From: Hippopus hippopus
Lineage: Eukaryota; Mollusca; Bivalvia; Cardiida; Cardiidae
Direction: 5' to 3'
DNA length: 64,000 bases
NCBI GenBank assembly: GCA_946811185.2
Contig: OX328107.1
Span: 42,584,360 to 42,648,359 of the forward strand
Both the position numbers and the translations under genes were made by a program. Below the pieces are notes generated by a model. It worked only from the letters and a program-made list of their open reading frames with translations, was not told the DNA's origin and searched no databases. This document shows positions 1-24,420 of this stretch, one piece after another (position 1 is the stretch's first letter; every line of letters begins with the position of its first letter).

Positions 1-353
1 AAATACAGAGTTTGTCTGCAAAAGTATTATTCTTTTATTAAACTTACCCTGTATTTTCACATACTTTCGTGTGTTAACGATTACAAGTTTTCACTTTTAA
101 AAAGCTTACCTTGTATTTTTAGATACTTGTTTGAACTTACGATTGTAAAAATAAACACTTTTTTTTCTCTATTAAAAAGCTTACCGCTTAAAAACCTTAT
201 AAAGGGGGAAAAATTAAAGGTGAACTTTAAAACCACAAGGGAAAGAGCATTGAAACGTAGAAGGACCATCCTTTTTTTTTAGAAGTCTCTTAAATTAGTG
301 TGTAGGATGATTACCCGTTCCAGGCCATTTATGTAGCACCATCTGTTTGTCAT

Positions 354-574
354 CAACTCTTTATCAAACAACAAAATGTTAGACCCGGCCTTATTCAAAC
401 CTTTTGCAGACGATAAATCAACCATTGTTCAGACGATAGAATTTTTATTTGAAAGGATATAAGATAGTCTTGGAAAAGGAGAAAAGTACAAGCATTTTCT
501 CCTATTCCCGCATTGTTTTGAAAAGCCGTCTTCATCAGGGTCCGGTTAAAACTGTTAGAAGAAGGGTTTTAAAC
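354..574. mobile_element. MITE-B, diverged
   Basis: Family B is about 230 bp with ends TTAACCCTTTACCAAACAAT and TTTGGTAAAGAGTTAA. The core is a perfect palindrome GGAGAAAATGCTGGT/ACCAGCATTTTCTCC inside AAACATTGTGGGAAAA and its complement. TTAA targets and CCCTTT ends suggest another piggyBac-type MITE. This copy is worn at both ends. Confidence 0.6.
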
Positions 575-869
575 AAGGTTTAAAAAAAATGTCAGGACCA
601 CCAAAAACCTGTTGTTGGCACTGGTATGTTGTCGACAGATTCCGTCTTTTGCCAATGTGGTGAGCGAAATATGCATTCACTACATATCACTAGGGTTGTT
701 TTATCTATATGTCTCTTCTTTACTGAAATTTTGAATTTACAGTTACTTACCTAGCGCCCTGTAACTGCCTGTGCAGCTATTGTTTGCGGTTGGTGTTTAT
801 TGAGATCGGACTGCACAAAAGTGCGGTCGTTTCTTGATTCTACACTGTTCGCTATTTCGAAACCTTGTA

Positions 870-1081
870 TTAACCCTTAGCTTGCTAAATCAGTTTAATA
901 AAACTTTCAAGCCGATAGTAAAAACTAAAATAATGCTATTTCAAACTTAGTTTTTGGAGAAAAATATAAACTTTTCAGACAGTGTAGATCCAAGATCAGA
1001 ATGCACGTTCTGTGCAGTCTGATCTTGATCTACACTGTCCGCAAAAGGTCATCGAGTCGCACTTAGCAGCCTTAGTGTTAA
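870..1081. mobile_element. MITE-A (reverse orientation)
   Basis: Family A is about 210 bp. Its termini read TTAACCCTTAGGCTGCTAAG and CTTATTTAGCAGGATAAGG, at TTAA. The core is a palindrome of about 60 bp made of CAGTGTAGATCAAGATCAGA and its complement around a short centre. CCCTT ends at TTAA targets suggest a piggyBac-type non-autonomous element. This copy is complete but diverged. Confidence 0.75.
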
Positions 1082-1353
1082 ATACATGTAAGCTTCATAG
1101 GGCATTTATTCATGTGTATTTTCTTCATTGAAAATTGATTTCACATGTACCCACCTATCGCTCTAAGATTGCCTCTACAGTTATATTTTGTGTGCGGTGT
1201 GAATCAATATTGGACTTTACCTAACATGCGGTCCTATCTTGTTTCCTCACAGTCTGCTAGAAAGAAACATAACTGTACTTTTCAGGTTTACCTGCCCTTG
1301 TATCGGTTTTCTTATTGATAGTTAAAGTAACAATAGTTACCAAAAGTAAATAA

Positions 1354-1624
1354 AAGCAGGTGTTAAAATGCATTTAAATCATATCATTTACAAGTATGGA
1401 AATTATCATGTAGAAGATAATCTGTTATTGTACGATCGGTCGAAATGTTAGTCGCAGGCTGAGAAGTGATTTTCAAAAGTTGCTAGGTCAACCTATCTAT
1501 TGTTAACTTTTTACCTTATTTATAAAATAATGACCAATCACACAATCACAGATTGTCATCTTCGAAATATTTTCCATACATTTAAATGGTATGATATAAA
1601 TTTAAATCCATTTTAACACCGCAT
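1354..1624. mobile_element. Palindromic element G
   Basis: Arms GTGTTAAAATGCATTTAAAT and ATTTAAATCCATTTTAACAC enclose a variable centre with TATGGAAATTATC. Related copies occur at 34134-34640 and, partly, near 7180-7330. Confidence 0.6.
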
Positions 1625-1650
1625 TATCTTTTTTGCCGCTACTGGACCTT

Positions 1651-1851
1651 CAACCCATTATCCTGCTAAGTAACTTCAAATGAAACTTTCAAGCCGATAG
1701 TAAAAACCCAAATTTTGTTATTTTTTGAGGATAGCCATCTCCTTATCGGATAGTGTAGATCAAAGATCAGACTGCACGTTCTGTGCAGTCTGATCTTGAT
1801 CCACACTGTCCGCAAAGGTCCTTGAGTCGCGCTTAATAGCTTAAGGATTAA
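1651..1851. mobile_element. MITE-A
   Basis: Palindromic core at 1757-1813; diverged ends CAACCCATTATCCTGCTAAG and AAGGATTA. Confidence 0.7.
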
Positions 1852-2586
1852 GAGCTAGATCCAGTAAGAAGGAAAGCATCTTCAGTAATATGGCAGAAGT
1901 ATCAGTTTTTGCATAAAGACAACGACACAGACGATGAAAATACGACCATAACAACCTCCCTCGACGTTTTCTTCGAGAACAGCGAAACTAACAAACACTG
2001 CTTAGAAGCCACCAAAGAAATTCTAACATGAAATCAAAGTACTGAAAGTACTGAGAGATTAGCGAATGTGGAAAAGGCGACCTTTGTAAAGATAAAACTT
2101 GGTTGTTCCATACAAGATTGAAGAAAAGGAAGGTTATTTAGTCCAATCAGGGATCGTATATATGCGATCCCTTGTCCAATGCGGTTCGATCCATTACAAC
2201 CCGGTTATTAAGTCCGATCCGGTTCGGTTCTGTGACTTTCAATTTCAGCTCATAGCCATTTACTTGTCACAATAGGAAATTCCATGAAGAAATTCTTTAA
2301 ATAATCTTAAGCGATTGAAAAAAGCAAATAAAAAACGTATCAGTTGGTTAATTTGGCATTTGAATACTTTCTAGAGTTCACTTTTAGATGTAATTTTCTG
2401 CGCTTTTTCACAGTTGTGCTCCTTTTTCAAATTAGAACTTTCACAGATAAAGAAAAACAACAACAACTGCAGCAAAGCGTCGTCACCTGGATGCGGTGCT
2501 CTTGTTTTTATTCTAATACTTTATGTATTTTCTTTTTTCTTTTCATACCTCTAGTCAAATATATCTCCGTTTGAACCTATACCACA

Positions 2587-2705
2587 CTAACCCGCGTTTT
2601 AACGACCCCAAGAAAGAAGGCGTTTGATAACATTATAGGATAAAGGAGAAAATGCTAATAACAAGCATTTTCTCCTTTTTTTTCACAATGTTTTCAACCC
2701 TTTAA
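2587..2705. mobile_element. MITE-B, left half
   Basis: CGTTTTAACGACCCC through the core palindrome; the right arm is lost. Confidence 0.6.
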
Positions 2706-3243
2706 AAGGCAAACCCCATCATCTAATGAATCGTTATCTGCTGCATATTTATCTTGGAGTGTGTTGGAAATTTCGTATTAATGCCAAAACAAACATCCTA
2801 ACTATTAGCCCATAATGTTTATTTTATAAATGTGCATACGAGACATGTGAATATTACAATATTTCTGTGTGGTCAGATCAGGTCGAGTTGTTTGTGGAAA
2901 GAGGTTGGTATCGGGTTCATGAATGGTATTTACTTTTATTCATTCAAGTTTTAGGACTGCCAAGTCTTAGTTTGATATCATGTTTATCACTTACACCACA
3001 TAATGTTAATATTACAAAACTTCGTGATTAAAGAAGGGTTATATATATTTAATCATAATGAAAACTTGAAAGAGAATGCTAACTATGACAACAAAAATGT
3101 TTGAATGGATTGCGCATGCGCCGTCTTCTCCCACTTGTATATTCTCTTCTTTGTAGTCAAAGGCACCGTCTACAAAGAAAGCACAAGATCTTTTAACAGC
3201 AGGATTTTTTTGATGCAAGCGTTTTCTCTAAACCTCATGTTTG

Positions 3244-3450
3244 ATCAACTTTTTACCATACAGCAAAATATTAGACTCGTCAAAATTGAGAGCATGTATA
3301 TGCAGACGCCTTGTGACTGAAACCACAGTAATTGTTTTTAACAGAGAACACATCGTGGAAAAACGAGAAATTGCTGCTAACCAGCATTTTCTTCTTTTTT
3401 TCCACCTTGTGTTCAAAAGCTTTCTTCTTCAGCGTCGTTATATAACATAG
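3244..3450. mobile_element. MITE-B, diverged
   Basis: Core GAGAAATTGCTGCTAACCAG with family flanks; abuts the MITE-A at 3459. Confidence 0.6.
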
Positions 3451-3458
3451 TATCTTTT

Positions 3459-3670
3459 TTAACCCTTTAGCTGCTAAGCGCGACTCAAGGACCCTTTGCA
3501 GACAGTGTAGATCAAGATCAGACTGCACAGACCGTGCAGTGTGATCTTGGATCTACACTGTCCAATAAAGAGATAATTTCCCTCAAAAATACCTTTGAAA
3601 AGCCATAATTTGGGTTTGCACTATCGACTTGGAAGTTTTCATTTCACTTATTCAGTAGGATAAGGGTAAA
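3459..3670. mobile_element. MITE-A
   Basis: Forward orientation; TTAACCCTTTAGCTGCTAAG at the left and GATAAGGGTAAA at the right. Begins directly after a MITE-B. Confidence 0.75.
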
Positions 3671-3716
3671 AAAGGGTTACGTTCATGTTACATTCACGTG
3701 CGCATAAACATTATTA

Positions 3717-3863
3717 GTTGTACGGTCAGGTGGCAGGGGACTTGGAAACTTGTTCACGGCTGTGGTGAATCATGTCGCCCCGAGCCGAAGGCAGGCTCGG
3801 GGCGACATGATTCACCACAGCTGTGAACAAGTTTCCAAGTCCCCTGCCACCTGACCGTACAAC
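3717..3863. repeat. Long inverted repeat, 70-bp arms, 7-bp loop
   Basis: Arms 3717-3786 and 3794-3863 differ at one visible site (CACGGCTG versus the complement of CAGCTGTG). The loop is GAAGGCA. It matches none of the other families here. Confidence 0.85.
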
Positions 3864-4664
3864 GAATTTATTATACTGCAAAGTTTTACCATTCCAACGT
3901 GTGTTAAGCGAATTTTACCTGTTTTTTGGTTTCAAAAATTGAGTTCACTGACGAAGTAGGATTTCCCTTCTGAGTGCCCCAATTCAATGAAAACTGACGT
4001 CACTGGGAACTGACGTCACTGAAACCTTGGTAAAACGTGCAGTTTGGCGCATAATCTTGATGTTAATCTTGATCGACGGCGCCATTTTGGATGTTGTGTT
4101 GAAAGTGTAGTCATGTATACGGGGCTCCCGAAAGGATAACTGTTTTTACGTTGGTTTTGCCAGTATACATGATATACATGTTCGGGGCATATTATCCAAT
4201 CAGATCACGAGAAATTTCTTTGCAGTATAATAAGATCTGTTCTCACACATTGCTCTTTAATTCTTTTCGGTAACATTTGGCTTACATTCCGAGAAGTCCA
4301 AAAAGTCTCATTAAAAAGTGTTTGGTTCTAAAGAAATCTTGGCTGCCTTTATGCAATTTCACCGATGAATTAAGATGAGTCCGATAAAAAAAAAAGTCAT
4401 ATGAAAAGAAAAAGAAAAAAAAAAAAAAAAATCTACCACTTAAAGTATGCGTGTATTTTTTTATTTATGCTTCCATAAATACAGCATCGCAGGTCCTCCA
4501 TAGAACGCGTATGTCCAGAATGCAACATTTTGTTTAAACTTTTTTTGACGAGCATGCCGATCGGACCTCATCTCTCCCTAAACGCTCACGAGTATGGTGA
4601 TAGCTATGCCCCTGCAAGAATTACAGCGAGTAGCCATTGTTCTGCAAAATTCCCATCACCTTCT

Positions 4665-4865
4665 TTAACGCAGTTTGCGCAGGCTGACCTGAGTCGATAG
4701 TTTTTGATATTGATCAATTTTATGAAAAGCAAAAGACCATTCTACCTACAGACCCAGTCAATTGTCAGACTAAATGGATTTCGTGATCCATAATCATGTG
4801 ATGACTTGCTTGGAATACTGTATCACGAGGATACATTAAGCCCCATTTTGACAGAGTACCATGTT
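4665..4865. mobile_element. MITE-C, reverse and truncated
   Basis: Family C is about 265 bp with inverted ends GAGCCATGCTCTGGCAAAAG and TTTTCACAGAGCATGGCTC. The inner palindrome is CCAGGTCAGCCTGCGC/GCGCAGGCTGACCTGG. The copies are not flanked by TTAA. This copy is missing its left end and abuts the next MITE-C. Confidence 0.65.
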
Positions 4866-5126
4866 CTGACAAAAGGGGGCTTAATGCATCTCTATGGTCC
4901 ATGATACCAAGCAAGTCAGTCAACAGTTATGGCTTCACAAAATAAAATCCATTTTGTCCTACAACAAACTAAATCATAAGGTACACTGGTCCTTTGACAC
5001 GCAGAATATTGACCAATGACAAAAAGTTTCGACCCAGGTCAGCCTGCGCGGGCTGCGCAGGCTGACCTGGGTCGAAAATTTTTGCAAATGCATTGAGCCC
5101 ATCTTTTACAGAACATAGTTCATATA
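4855..5126. mobile_element. MITE-C
   Basis: Complete; the inner palindrome at 5033-5075 is perfect. Ends 44 bp downstream of the CAP exon 9 donor. Confidence 0.75.
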
Positions 5127-5169
5127 CATATATATTTCGGGGCGAGCAAAACTGATAACGAATACTTAC

Positions 5170-18030
<12,861 letters not shown>

Positions 18031-18419
18031 TTTCGTCCGGGATTTTGGGTAAAATAAAAAAAAAATGAAATGAGGAATATTATTTTGGTAAATACACCAT
18101 TTTGTATCCTAGCGCCAGCGCGTGCGCACTACAACATTTTGTGAATTGCTTAGGTTCCTTTTAAGCTATTTAATCTCGTCTTTTCATAACTACGTATGCA
18201 AGCATATTTATCAAATGTAAACTGACATCATGCTAGTGATCAAAAGCGAAAATCGAACTTCCGTCTTTTGTTACAATTGTCAACTTCCTTATCCCACCCT
18301 TTTACATCCTTGATAACAACCGGTAGTTTATTCAAGCTGCAAAACCTCCATATATTTGTAACTGGAGTAGGTTTAAGACCAAGACTTAAGTTCGAGTTAC
18401 GAGTATATTTTATAATCCA

Positions 18420-18545
18420 TTAACTCTTTACCAAACGAAAAAAATTTGGATTCATCCAAATTGGAAGATTTTGCAGACGACAAATCCCAAGTGGCTAAAA
18501 TCTGGCAATTTTTGCAATTGGGAAAAATGATGGTCGTGTTTATGA
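18420..18545. mobile_element. MITE-B, left part
   Basis: TTAACTCTTTACCAAACGAA with the family left arm; the core is lost. Confidence 0.55.
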
Positions 18546-18590
18546 CTAGATCTAACTTAAATAAGATTCCACGTTTGGTATATATATAAA

Positions 18591-18854
18591 GGACATGCAT
18601 TGGCAAAAGGGGGCTTAATGCATCTCCGTGATGCATTATACCAAGCAAGTCATTACACAATTATGGATGTATAAAATCCACTTTACCCAACCAACGACTG
18701 AATCATGAGGCAGGCCAGTCCTTTCACATGCAGAAAACTGACAGATAGCAAAAAGTTTCGACACAGGTCAGCCTGCGCGGACTGCGCAGGCTGACCTGGG
18801 TCGATACTTTTTCGCAGATGCATTAAGCCCCCTTTTCAGAGAGCATGGCTCATA
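18591..18854. mobile_element. MITE-C
   Basis: Perfect inner palindrome at 18766-18800; right end GAGAGCATGGCTC. Confidence 0.75.
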
Positions 18855-18998
18855 TATACATTGTGTACGGCAATGTGCCCCGTTTCTGGATCAAGAACAT
18901 AGTGATAACAGCTGGCTAAAGCCCGGTCTGAGGTGTCGGTTGAGTGCATTAATAATAGCCGGCTAAAGCTCGGTCTTGATTGTCAATTGAGCCCATTT

Positions 18999-19290
18999 GG
19001 CCAGCCCCCATAGCTCAGGTGGTAGAGCGTAGGACTTGTAAACATCATATGTTGGGTCACTTGAGGGTGTGGGTTCGAGCCCCACGGCTGGCCATCTAAA
19101 ATTACAATTAGTCTTTCGAATGAGACGTTAAAACGAGGTCCCGTGTGACGGTGCTATACACCGAGCACATTAAAAAACCAAGCGTAATTTAGGATGGGTT
19201 TCGTCCTGTTTCTTGCACTATCCCCGTAACCAAACTAAGCGTCTTCAGAGGGCGTCGCCGATATGGGTTACCGGTGGTAACGATAAATAA
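18999..19290 (+). mobile_element. tRNA-like SINE, second family
   Basis: GGCCAGC at 18999-19005 pairs with GCTGGCC at 19087-19093. The D arm (GCTCAGGTGGTAGAGC) and T arm (GTGGGTTCGAGCCCCAC) are good. The anticodon stem does not pair and the variable region is too long for a working tRNA. The following GAATGAGACGTTAAAACGAG and GGTCCCGTGT look like a SINE body. Confidence 0.65.
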
Positions 19291-19625
19291 ACGCAAATTT
19301 AATCAGTCGATTGAGCACAGTGGTCATAGTCGGCTTCAGCTAAGCAAGAATTAACAACGTGTTCTCTGCGCATGTCATATTCTTCGAAGATTCAACCTGT
19401 TTGCTATGACGAATCACAAATCTCATATAAAGGGGAAAAGCAGGGCTTATACCGAAGCTATTACGCAAGCCTATAGGGGCTGTTTTAATAAATGGTTTGT
19501 GCACAGGTTACATGCTAGCTGATCATTGCTGAATGAATCGCACCAGGTAGCGTTTTATTGAGTAAACGTTCATTTTATTTTGAAATTTAAAGTTACGATT
19601 GTCTTTTTAAAAAAGTAGTGGGGTT

Positions 19626-19680
19626 CTGTACCCAGAATACCCAAATCAGGTAGATGTGTATTTGAAGAATGCCACCTAGC
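19626..19680. repeat. Dispersed repeat, inverted partner of 8270-8326
   Basis: TCTGTACCCAGAATACCCAA to GAATGCCACCTAG, the reverse complement of the first copy with a few changes. Confidence 0.75.
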
Positions 19681-20049
19681 CGAAGATAATTATTAAAAAC
19701 GGTAAGATTCGTAGGTACACATGTTTCGTACCATTATGCAAGACTCTGGTATGCAACTCCTGTCACGTGACAGTTTCGAACGTGGGAAATGTCATTGCGC
19801 ATCTTCTGTTTAAATGCTCATATATCAAACGAGAAATAAATTTGAAACTCGGGAAATGGAAAACAGAAACTAATTGGTATTTAATGCATGTAAATTTGAA
19901 TAGGTAAAATAGTTTTGCCATTTTTTGTTCACCTAAGCACAGCATATTGGGATGACATTTTGACGATGAGCCGTCTAATATCCACCGCCCTCGCTATGTG
20001 TGTTTACATCGACTTAAAAAATGTTCCGCAAATAATTTGTTTATTATCA

Positions 20050-20250
20050 GGCGTTTTGCACCTTTCAACATTATAACAGTTATATAATGGCGACAGCTCA
20101 CTCATTCACGTGTTTCATGGGCTTCACCAGCACTAGGCTGGGACTCGGAAGTGTCAAGCCGACGAAAAACTCAAAGCTTTGAGTTAGGATCGAACCCAGT
20201 ACCTCCAGATTGCTAATTCTACACCTTCACCACTGAACCTCGCAAGATCC
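20050..20250 (-). mobile_element. Diverged SINE
   Basis: GTTTTGCACCTTTCAACATT to CACTGAACCTCGCAAGATC, including GGATCGAACCC; abuts a MITE-B at 20251. Confidence 0.6.
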
Positions 20251-20479
20251 TTAACCCTTTACCAAACAATCCCTGGTTTTCACGATTCTGGGAAGGAAGG
20301 CTTTTGAAAACATTGTGGGAAAAGGAGAAAATGCTGGTAACCAGCATTTTCTATTTTTCCCACAATGTTTTCTACCCCATCAAAGACAGAAATCATCATT
20401 TGAGCTACATTTAAATTGTTGACTACAAATGCTTTTAGTTTGGTCTGGTCCAAAATGTCGTCGTGTGGTAAAGGGTTAA
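20251..20479. mobile_element. MITE-B
   Basis: Complete consensus-like copy with TTAA at both ends. Confidence 0.85.
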
Positions 20480-20524
20480 AGACTTCTATGAAGCATACAG
20501 TCAAAATGATCCGTGCGCTGTAAA

Positions 20525-20795
20525 AGATTCAATGCATCACCGCGATGCATTATACCAAGCAAGTCATCACATAATTATGGATATATATATATACATTTTG
20601 TCTAATAACTGACAGCAACATGAGGTAGAATGGACCTTGGACACGCAGAAAATTGATCGATAGCAAATAGTCTCGATAGATCGATAGCAAAAAGTTTTGA
20701 CCCATGGCAGCCTGCGCTGACTGCGCAGGCTGACATGGGTCGATACTTTTTGTAGTTGCAGTAAGCCATCTTTTTGACAGTGCATGACTTAAATA
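20525..20795. mobile_element. MITE-C
   Basis: Has an internal short duplication (ATCGATAGCAAA repeated) just before the inner palindrome. Confidence 0.65.
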
Positions 20796-21398
20796 ATAAT
20801 GCAGACTCCTACATGGAATTATTTGAAAAAAAAAAAAAGTCTTTCAAATATTTAATCCTTTCAGCTCAATAGTAGAAAACGTGGTCTTTTCCGGACGACA
20901 AATATCAAGATCAGACTGCACAGCTCTTCGGGCTCGGGTTAATACCGCACTCGTCACAACTCCGCCGATTCCGTACCTACATCTAACCTCGTCTGTATAA
21001 CGGTCGTTTCCATTTGAACTGCCAATCACATGATCTTATACATGGAGGCGCCACTGTATGTCGTTTAGCAACGACATAAACAACCTTGATGAAGTTATTC
21101 ACATCGATCTATTTGTCGGTGAAAACTTCAGTCGGAATTGATACACCACGTTAAAAAAATGAATGCACGAACTGTTTGTCAACTGAAAGATTTCGATAGA
21201 AAATTGAGACTCAAGTTTTCTTTTTTACGAGGAGCCTTACAATTTTCAGCACGGTAAACCGGCGTATTTTCGGCGAAGAAACACAGACGAGGGACTTGAT
21301 GGCTCCCATCACCCGAGGTATGCCGAATGGTTAATTCTTTAGACCTCGGACCTGTAAATCGGCAAATACGGAATTACTTAATTAGTAACATTCATTTT

Positions 21399-21612
21399 AT
21401 TCCTGCTCTGTGAAAAAGGGAGTTTCATGCATCTGCAAAAGGTATTGACCCATGTCAGCCTGCGCAGTTGGTCGAAACTTTTTCCTACTGGTCAATTATC
21501 TGCATGGCAAGGAACCAGTTTACCTCATGATTCAGTCGATAGTTGGTCAAAATGTGTTTTATGGATCCAAAGTTATGTGATGACTTGCTTGGTGTAATTG
21601 ATCACGGAGGTA
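21399..21612. mobile_element. MITE-C, reverse, palindrome half lost
   Basis: CATGTCAGCCTGCGC is followed directly by GGTCGAAAC, so one arm is deleted. Confidence 0.6.
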
Positions 21613-21614
21613 TA

Positions 21615-21826
21615 TCAACCCTTAGGCTGCTAAGCGCGACTCACTGACCTTTAGCGGACAGTGTAGATCAAGATCAGACTGCACGAAACGTGCAGTCTGA
21701 TCTTGAATCTACACTGTCCGATAATGAGATATCTTTCCCCAAATCATACCTTTGAAATAGTAAAATCTTGGTTTTTACTATCGGCTTGAAAGTTTCATTT
21801 CGCTTATTTAGCAGGAAAAGGGTTAA
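21615..21826. mobile_element. MITE-A
   Basis: Near-consensus copy, CAACCCTTAGGCTGCTAAGC to TTAGCAGGAAAAGGGTTAA. Confidence 0.8.
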
Positions 21827-22094
21827 ACCGTTGCCATTTTTTTAGCTAGTGCTCCGCACGTTTATAGACCCTCTTTGTAAAGGGTGAATACGTGACAAGC
21901 ATCTTGCAGCATGTATCGTAGTTTTAACGTTGAAAACTGTTTCCAAACTATCTCGTTTTTTCATGACAAATAATAATAAGTCTTCTAGAACGTTGCGGGA
22001 AAAGGAGTTAACTGGGATTTTAAAAGTCATTTTTTTAAGTTACACTTTTACATGGTATCTCTGAAAAAATGGCCCTTCTACCTAGGGACAGTTA

Positions 22095-22290
22095 TGATTT
22101 ATTGAATGTTGTTTTAATTCGCTTTCAACATTATATCATTTATATCACGGAGACAGCCCACATGGTCATGTATGTCCCCAGTTTCATTAGCACAAACCCA
22201 CGAAAAGCCCAGTGCTTCGAGAGGGGCTCGAACCCGGGCCCACCAGGTTTCGAGTCCTACACTTTAATTATGAGCCACGCAGGACAGGTG
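22095..22290 (-). mobile_element. Diverged SINE
   Basis: Box-B-like GGGGCTCGAACCCGGGCCCA and GAGCCACGCAGGAC on the plus strand, with the family's TTTCAACATTATATCA segment. Confidence 0.6.
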
Positions 22291-22331
22291 ACCCCATGGG
22301 ACAGGTGTGAGGGGTCAGTTAATTTAATGTA

Positions 22332-22492
22332 GGCCTTACATATAAGGAAGAGTGGTCCTTGGGTATTCAGAAAAATTTAAGAATAACAAAAAGTTTCGGC
22401 TCATGTCAGCCAGCGCAGACTGCGCAGGCTGACATGAGTCGATACTTTTTGCAGATACACTAAGCCTCTTTCTCACAGAGCGTGGCTCAAAT
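22332..22492. mobile_element. MITE-C, right part
   Basis: Inner palindrome at 22399-22443 and right end CACAGAGCGTGGCTC. Confidence 0.65.
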
Positions 22493-22824
22493 ACCGTCAT
22501 GTCAACAAGTGCACCGATTTGTTTACTTTCAGACATGTTTTTGAGTTGACAGCTGACAAAGATTATCAGTTTTGAAGCAAAAAGTTGCAGAGTTTACATT
22601 TTGTATCAAATTCACTAATTCAGTCATCTATATTTCAAGCGCTGTAATGAGCTTTCTTATCGAAAATGTCGTGAAATCTGTCATGACTTTACGGCATGTC
22701 GTGCATGTTTGTCAACTGTTGCCTGCACCCATAAATAAATAACAAGAAATAATTAGGCATTATGCAATCACATAATGGGACTGGACGACCCTTGGACTTC
22801 TGTAGAACCCTCGGTTTTAGATTT

Positions 22825-23253
22825 GAACCATGCTCTTGCAAAAAGGTGCTTAATGCATCTCCGTTATACATTTTACCAAGCAAGTCATCACATAATTATG
22901 GACCCCGCATAGAAAAAAACATTTTATATAATAATCCACAGGATCATGACGCATACTACTTGATTGATTGATTGAATGGTGTTTTACGCCGGTTTCAACA
23001 TTATTTCAGTCATATCACGGCGACAGCTCACAAATTCATGTATTTCCTGGGTTTCACCAGTACTAGACTAGGCTACACTTTACCACTGAGCTAGGCAGGA
23101 CCTTTATGGTCCTTGAACATGAAGAAAATTGACCAATATCAAAATGTTTCGACCCATGTCAGCCTGCGCGAACTGCGCAGGCTGACATGGTTCGAAACAT
23201 TTTGCTGATGCATTAATCCCCCCCCCCCCTTTTTTTCACAGAGAACGGCTAAT
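22825..23253. mobile_element. MITE-C split by a SINE
   Basis: Left part from GAACCATGCTCTTGC. Right part after about 23102 has the inner palindrome, a C-run and CAGAGAACGGCT. Confidence 0.65.
22954..23102 (-). mobile_element. Short SINE inside a MITE-C
   Basis: The plus strand shows GATTGATTGATTGAATGGTG and GAGCTAGGCAGGACC, the inverted tail and head; the middle is largely deleted. Confidence 0.65.
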
Positions 23254-23330
23254 ATTTAATTTTCTTTTTTATGTGAGTTCAGATTCTCCCAGAATTGAGT
23301 GCTATTGTTAACAGTGTATATTAACTCTTA

Positions 23331-23794
23331 GGCTGATAAGCGCGATTCACTGACCTTTTGCGGACAGTGTAGGTCAAGATTAGACTGCACAGAATGTGCA
23401 GACTGATCTTGGATCTACACTGTCCGATACAGAGATAATTTTCCTTAAAATATGTGACCCGTCACGCAAAAAGGGACCATCTGGGAATTCCGTACATCAG
23501 TAAGATGAAAACAGATCAATGATAGTGCAGGTCAATTTAAGCTGATAGTTCAAAAATATTTGTATAACAAGGTAGAATGACCACTTTTCATACATAAAAT
23601 ATCATAAAAGCGAAAAGTGTCGACCCTGGTCAGCCTGCGCAATTCGCGCAGTCTGACCAGGGTTGACACTTTTCGCAGTTCCCAGATGGTCCCTTTTTGC
23701 GTGACGGGTCACATATATCAATGAAACAGCAACATTAGGGGTTTTAGTGTCGGCTTGAAAGTTTCATTTCAGTTATTTAGCAAGTTGAGGTTTA
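23331..23794. mobile_element. MITE-A split by MITE-E
   Basis: Left part 23331-23453 with the core palindrome; right part 23713-23794 (GTCGGCTTGAAAGTTTCATT to GTTTAA). A different palindromic element occupies the middle. Confidence 0.75.
23454..23712. mobile_element. MITE-E nested in MITE-A
   Basis: Inverted ends GTGACCCGTCACGCAAAAAG and CTTTTTGCGTGACGGGTCAC, with an inner GCGCAATTCGCGC palindrome flanked by GGTCAGCCTG and its complement. ATAT borders both sides. Confidence 0.75.
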
Positions 23795-23977
23795 AGACAA
23801 GACAGCACATAATTGTTTTTGGAGAAAGCTAGTCTGAGAAAGAGAAGCCTTAAATTCCATCACCTGGGTCATTTTTCTGAACGGTACATATCCATTTTAC
23901 TTTTTTTTTATGCTATAGAGGTTTACCAAAGAAACTATGCGTTTTGCAAGAAACTGTACATATTTGACCTGATGCCG

Positions 23978-24271
23978 AGCCCCGGTAGCGCAGTCGGTAG
24001 CGCCCAGGACTTGAAAATAGGGGGTCGCTGGTTCGAATCTCCAGCTAGGCCGAGGACTGGTGATAGATATTGCGACAGGGTTCATTCCTCTCTCACCGGT
24101 TGTCAAATTCTCATGGGGAGTTATGTGGGAAAGCAGCCGGTGGCTTGGAAAGCATATTGTGCGAAGCACTGGTCACAGAAACTCAAGGAAAACATGGATA
24201 GGTGCACTGGTCGCCGCTACATAACTGGAATAATGTTGAAAGCAGCGTTGAACACCATACAATCAATCAAT
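23978..24271 (+). mobile_element. tRNA-derived SINE upstream of the lectin-like gene
   Basis: Starts GAGCCCCGGTAGCGCAGTCG and has the T-arm-like GGTTCGAATCTCC; ends ACACCATACAATCAATCAAT. It stops 150 bp before the lectin ATG. Confidence 0.75.
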
Positions 24272-24420
24272 GACTTGATAACCTATGCACTGGCTGCACG
24301 TCGTTTTTGCACCTTGGATTGGTGTTTTATTTATGCTGTGACTCCGCCCACTTATAGAAAAGACTTGAGAAATAGATCAACGTGGTATCAGTCCTGTTGC
24401 AGTCCTGAATTCGAACAATC

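Noticed and set aside
18999..19093. Functional tRNA gene
   Set aside because: The anticodon stem does not pair and the variable region is too long; better explained as a SINE head.
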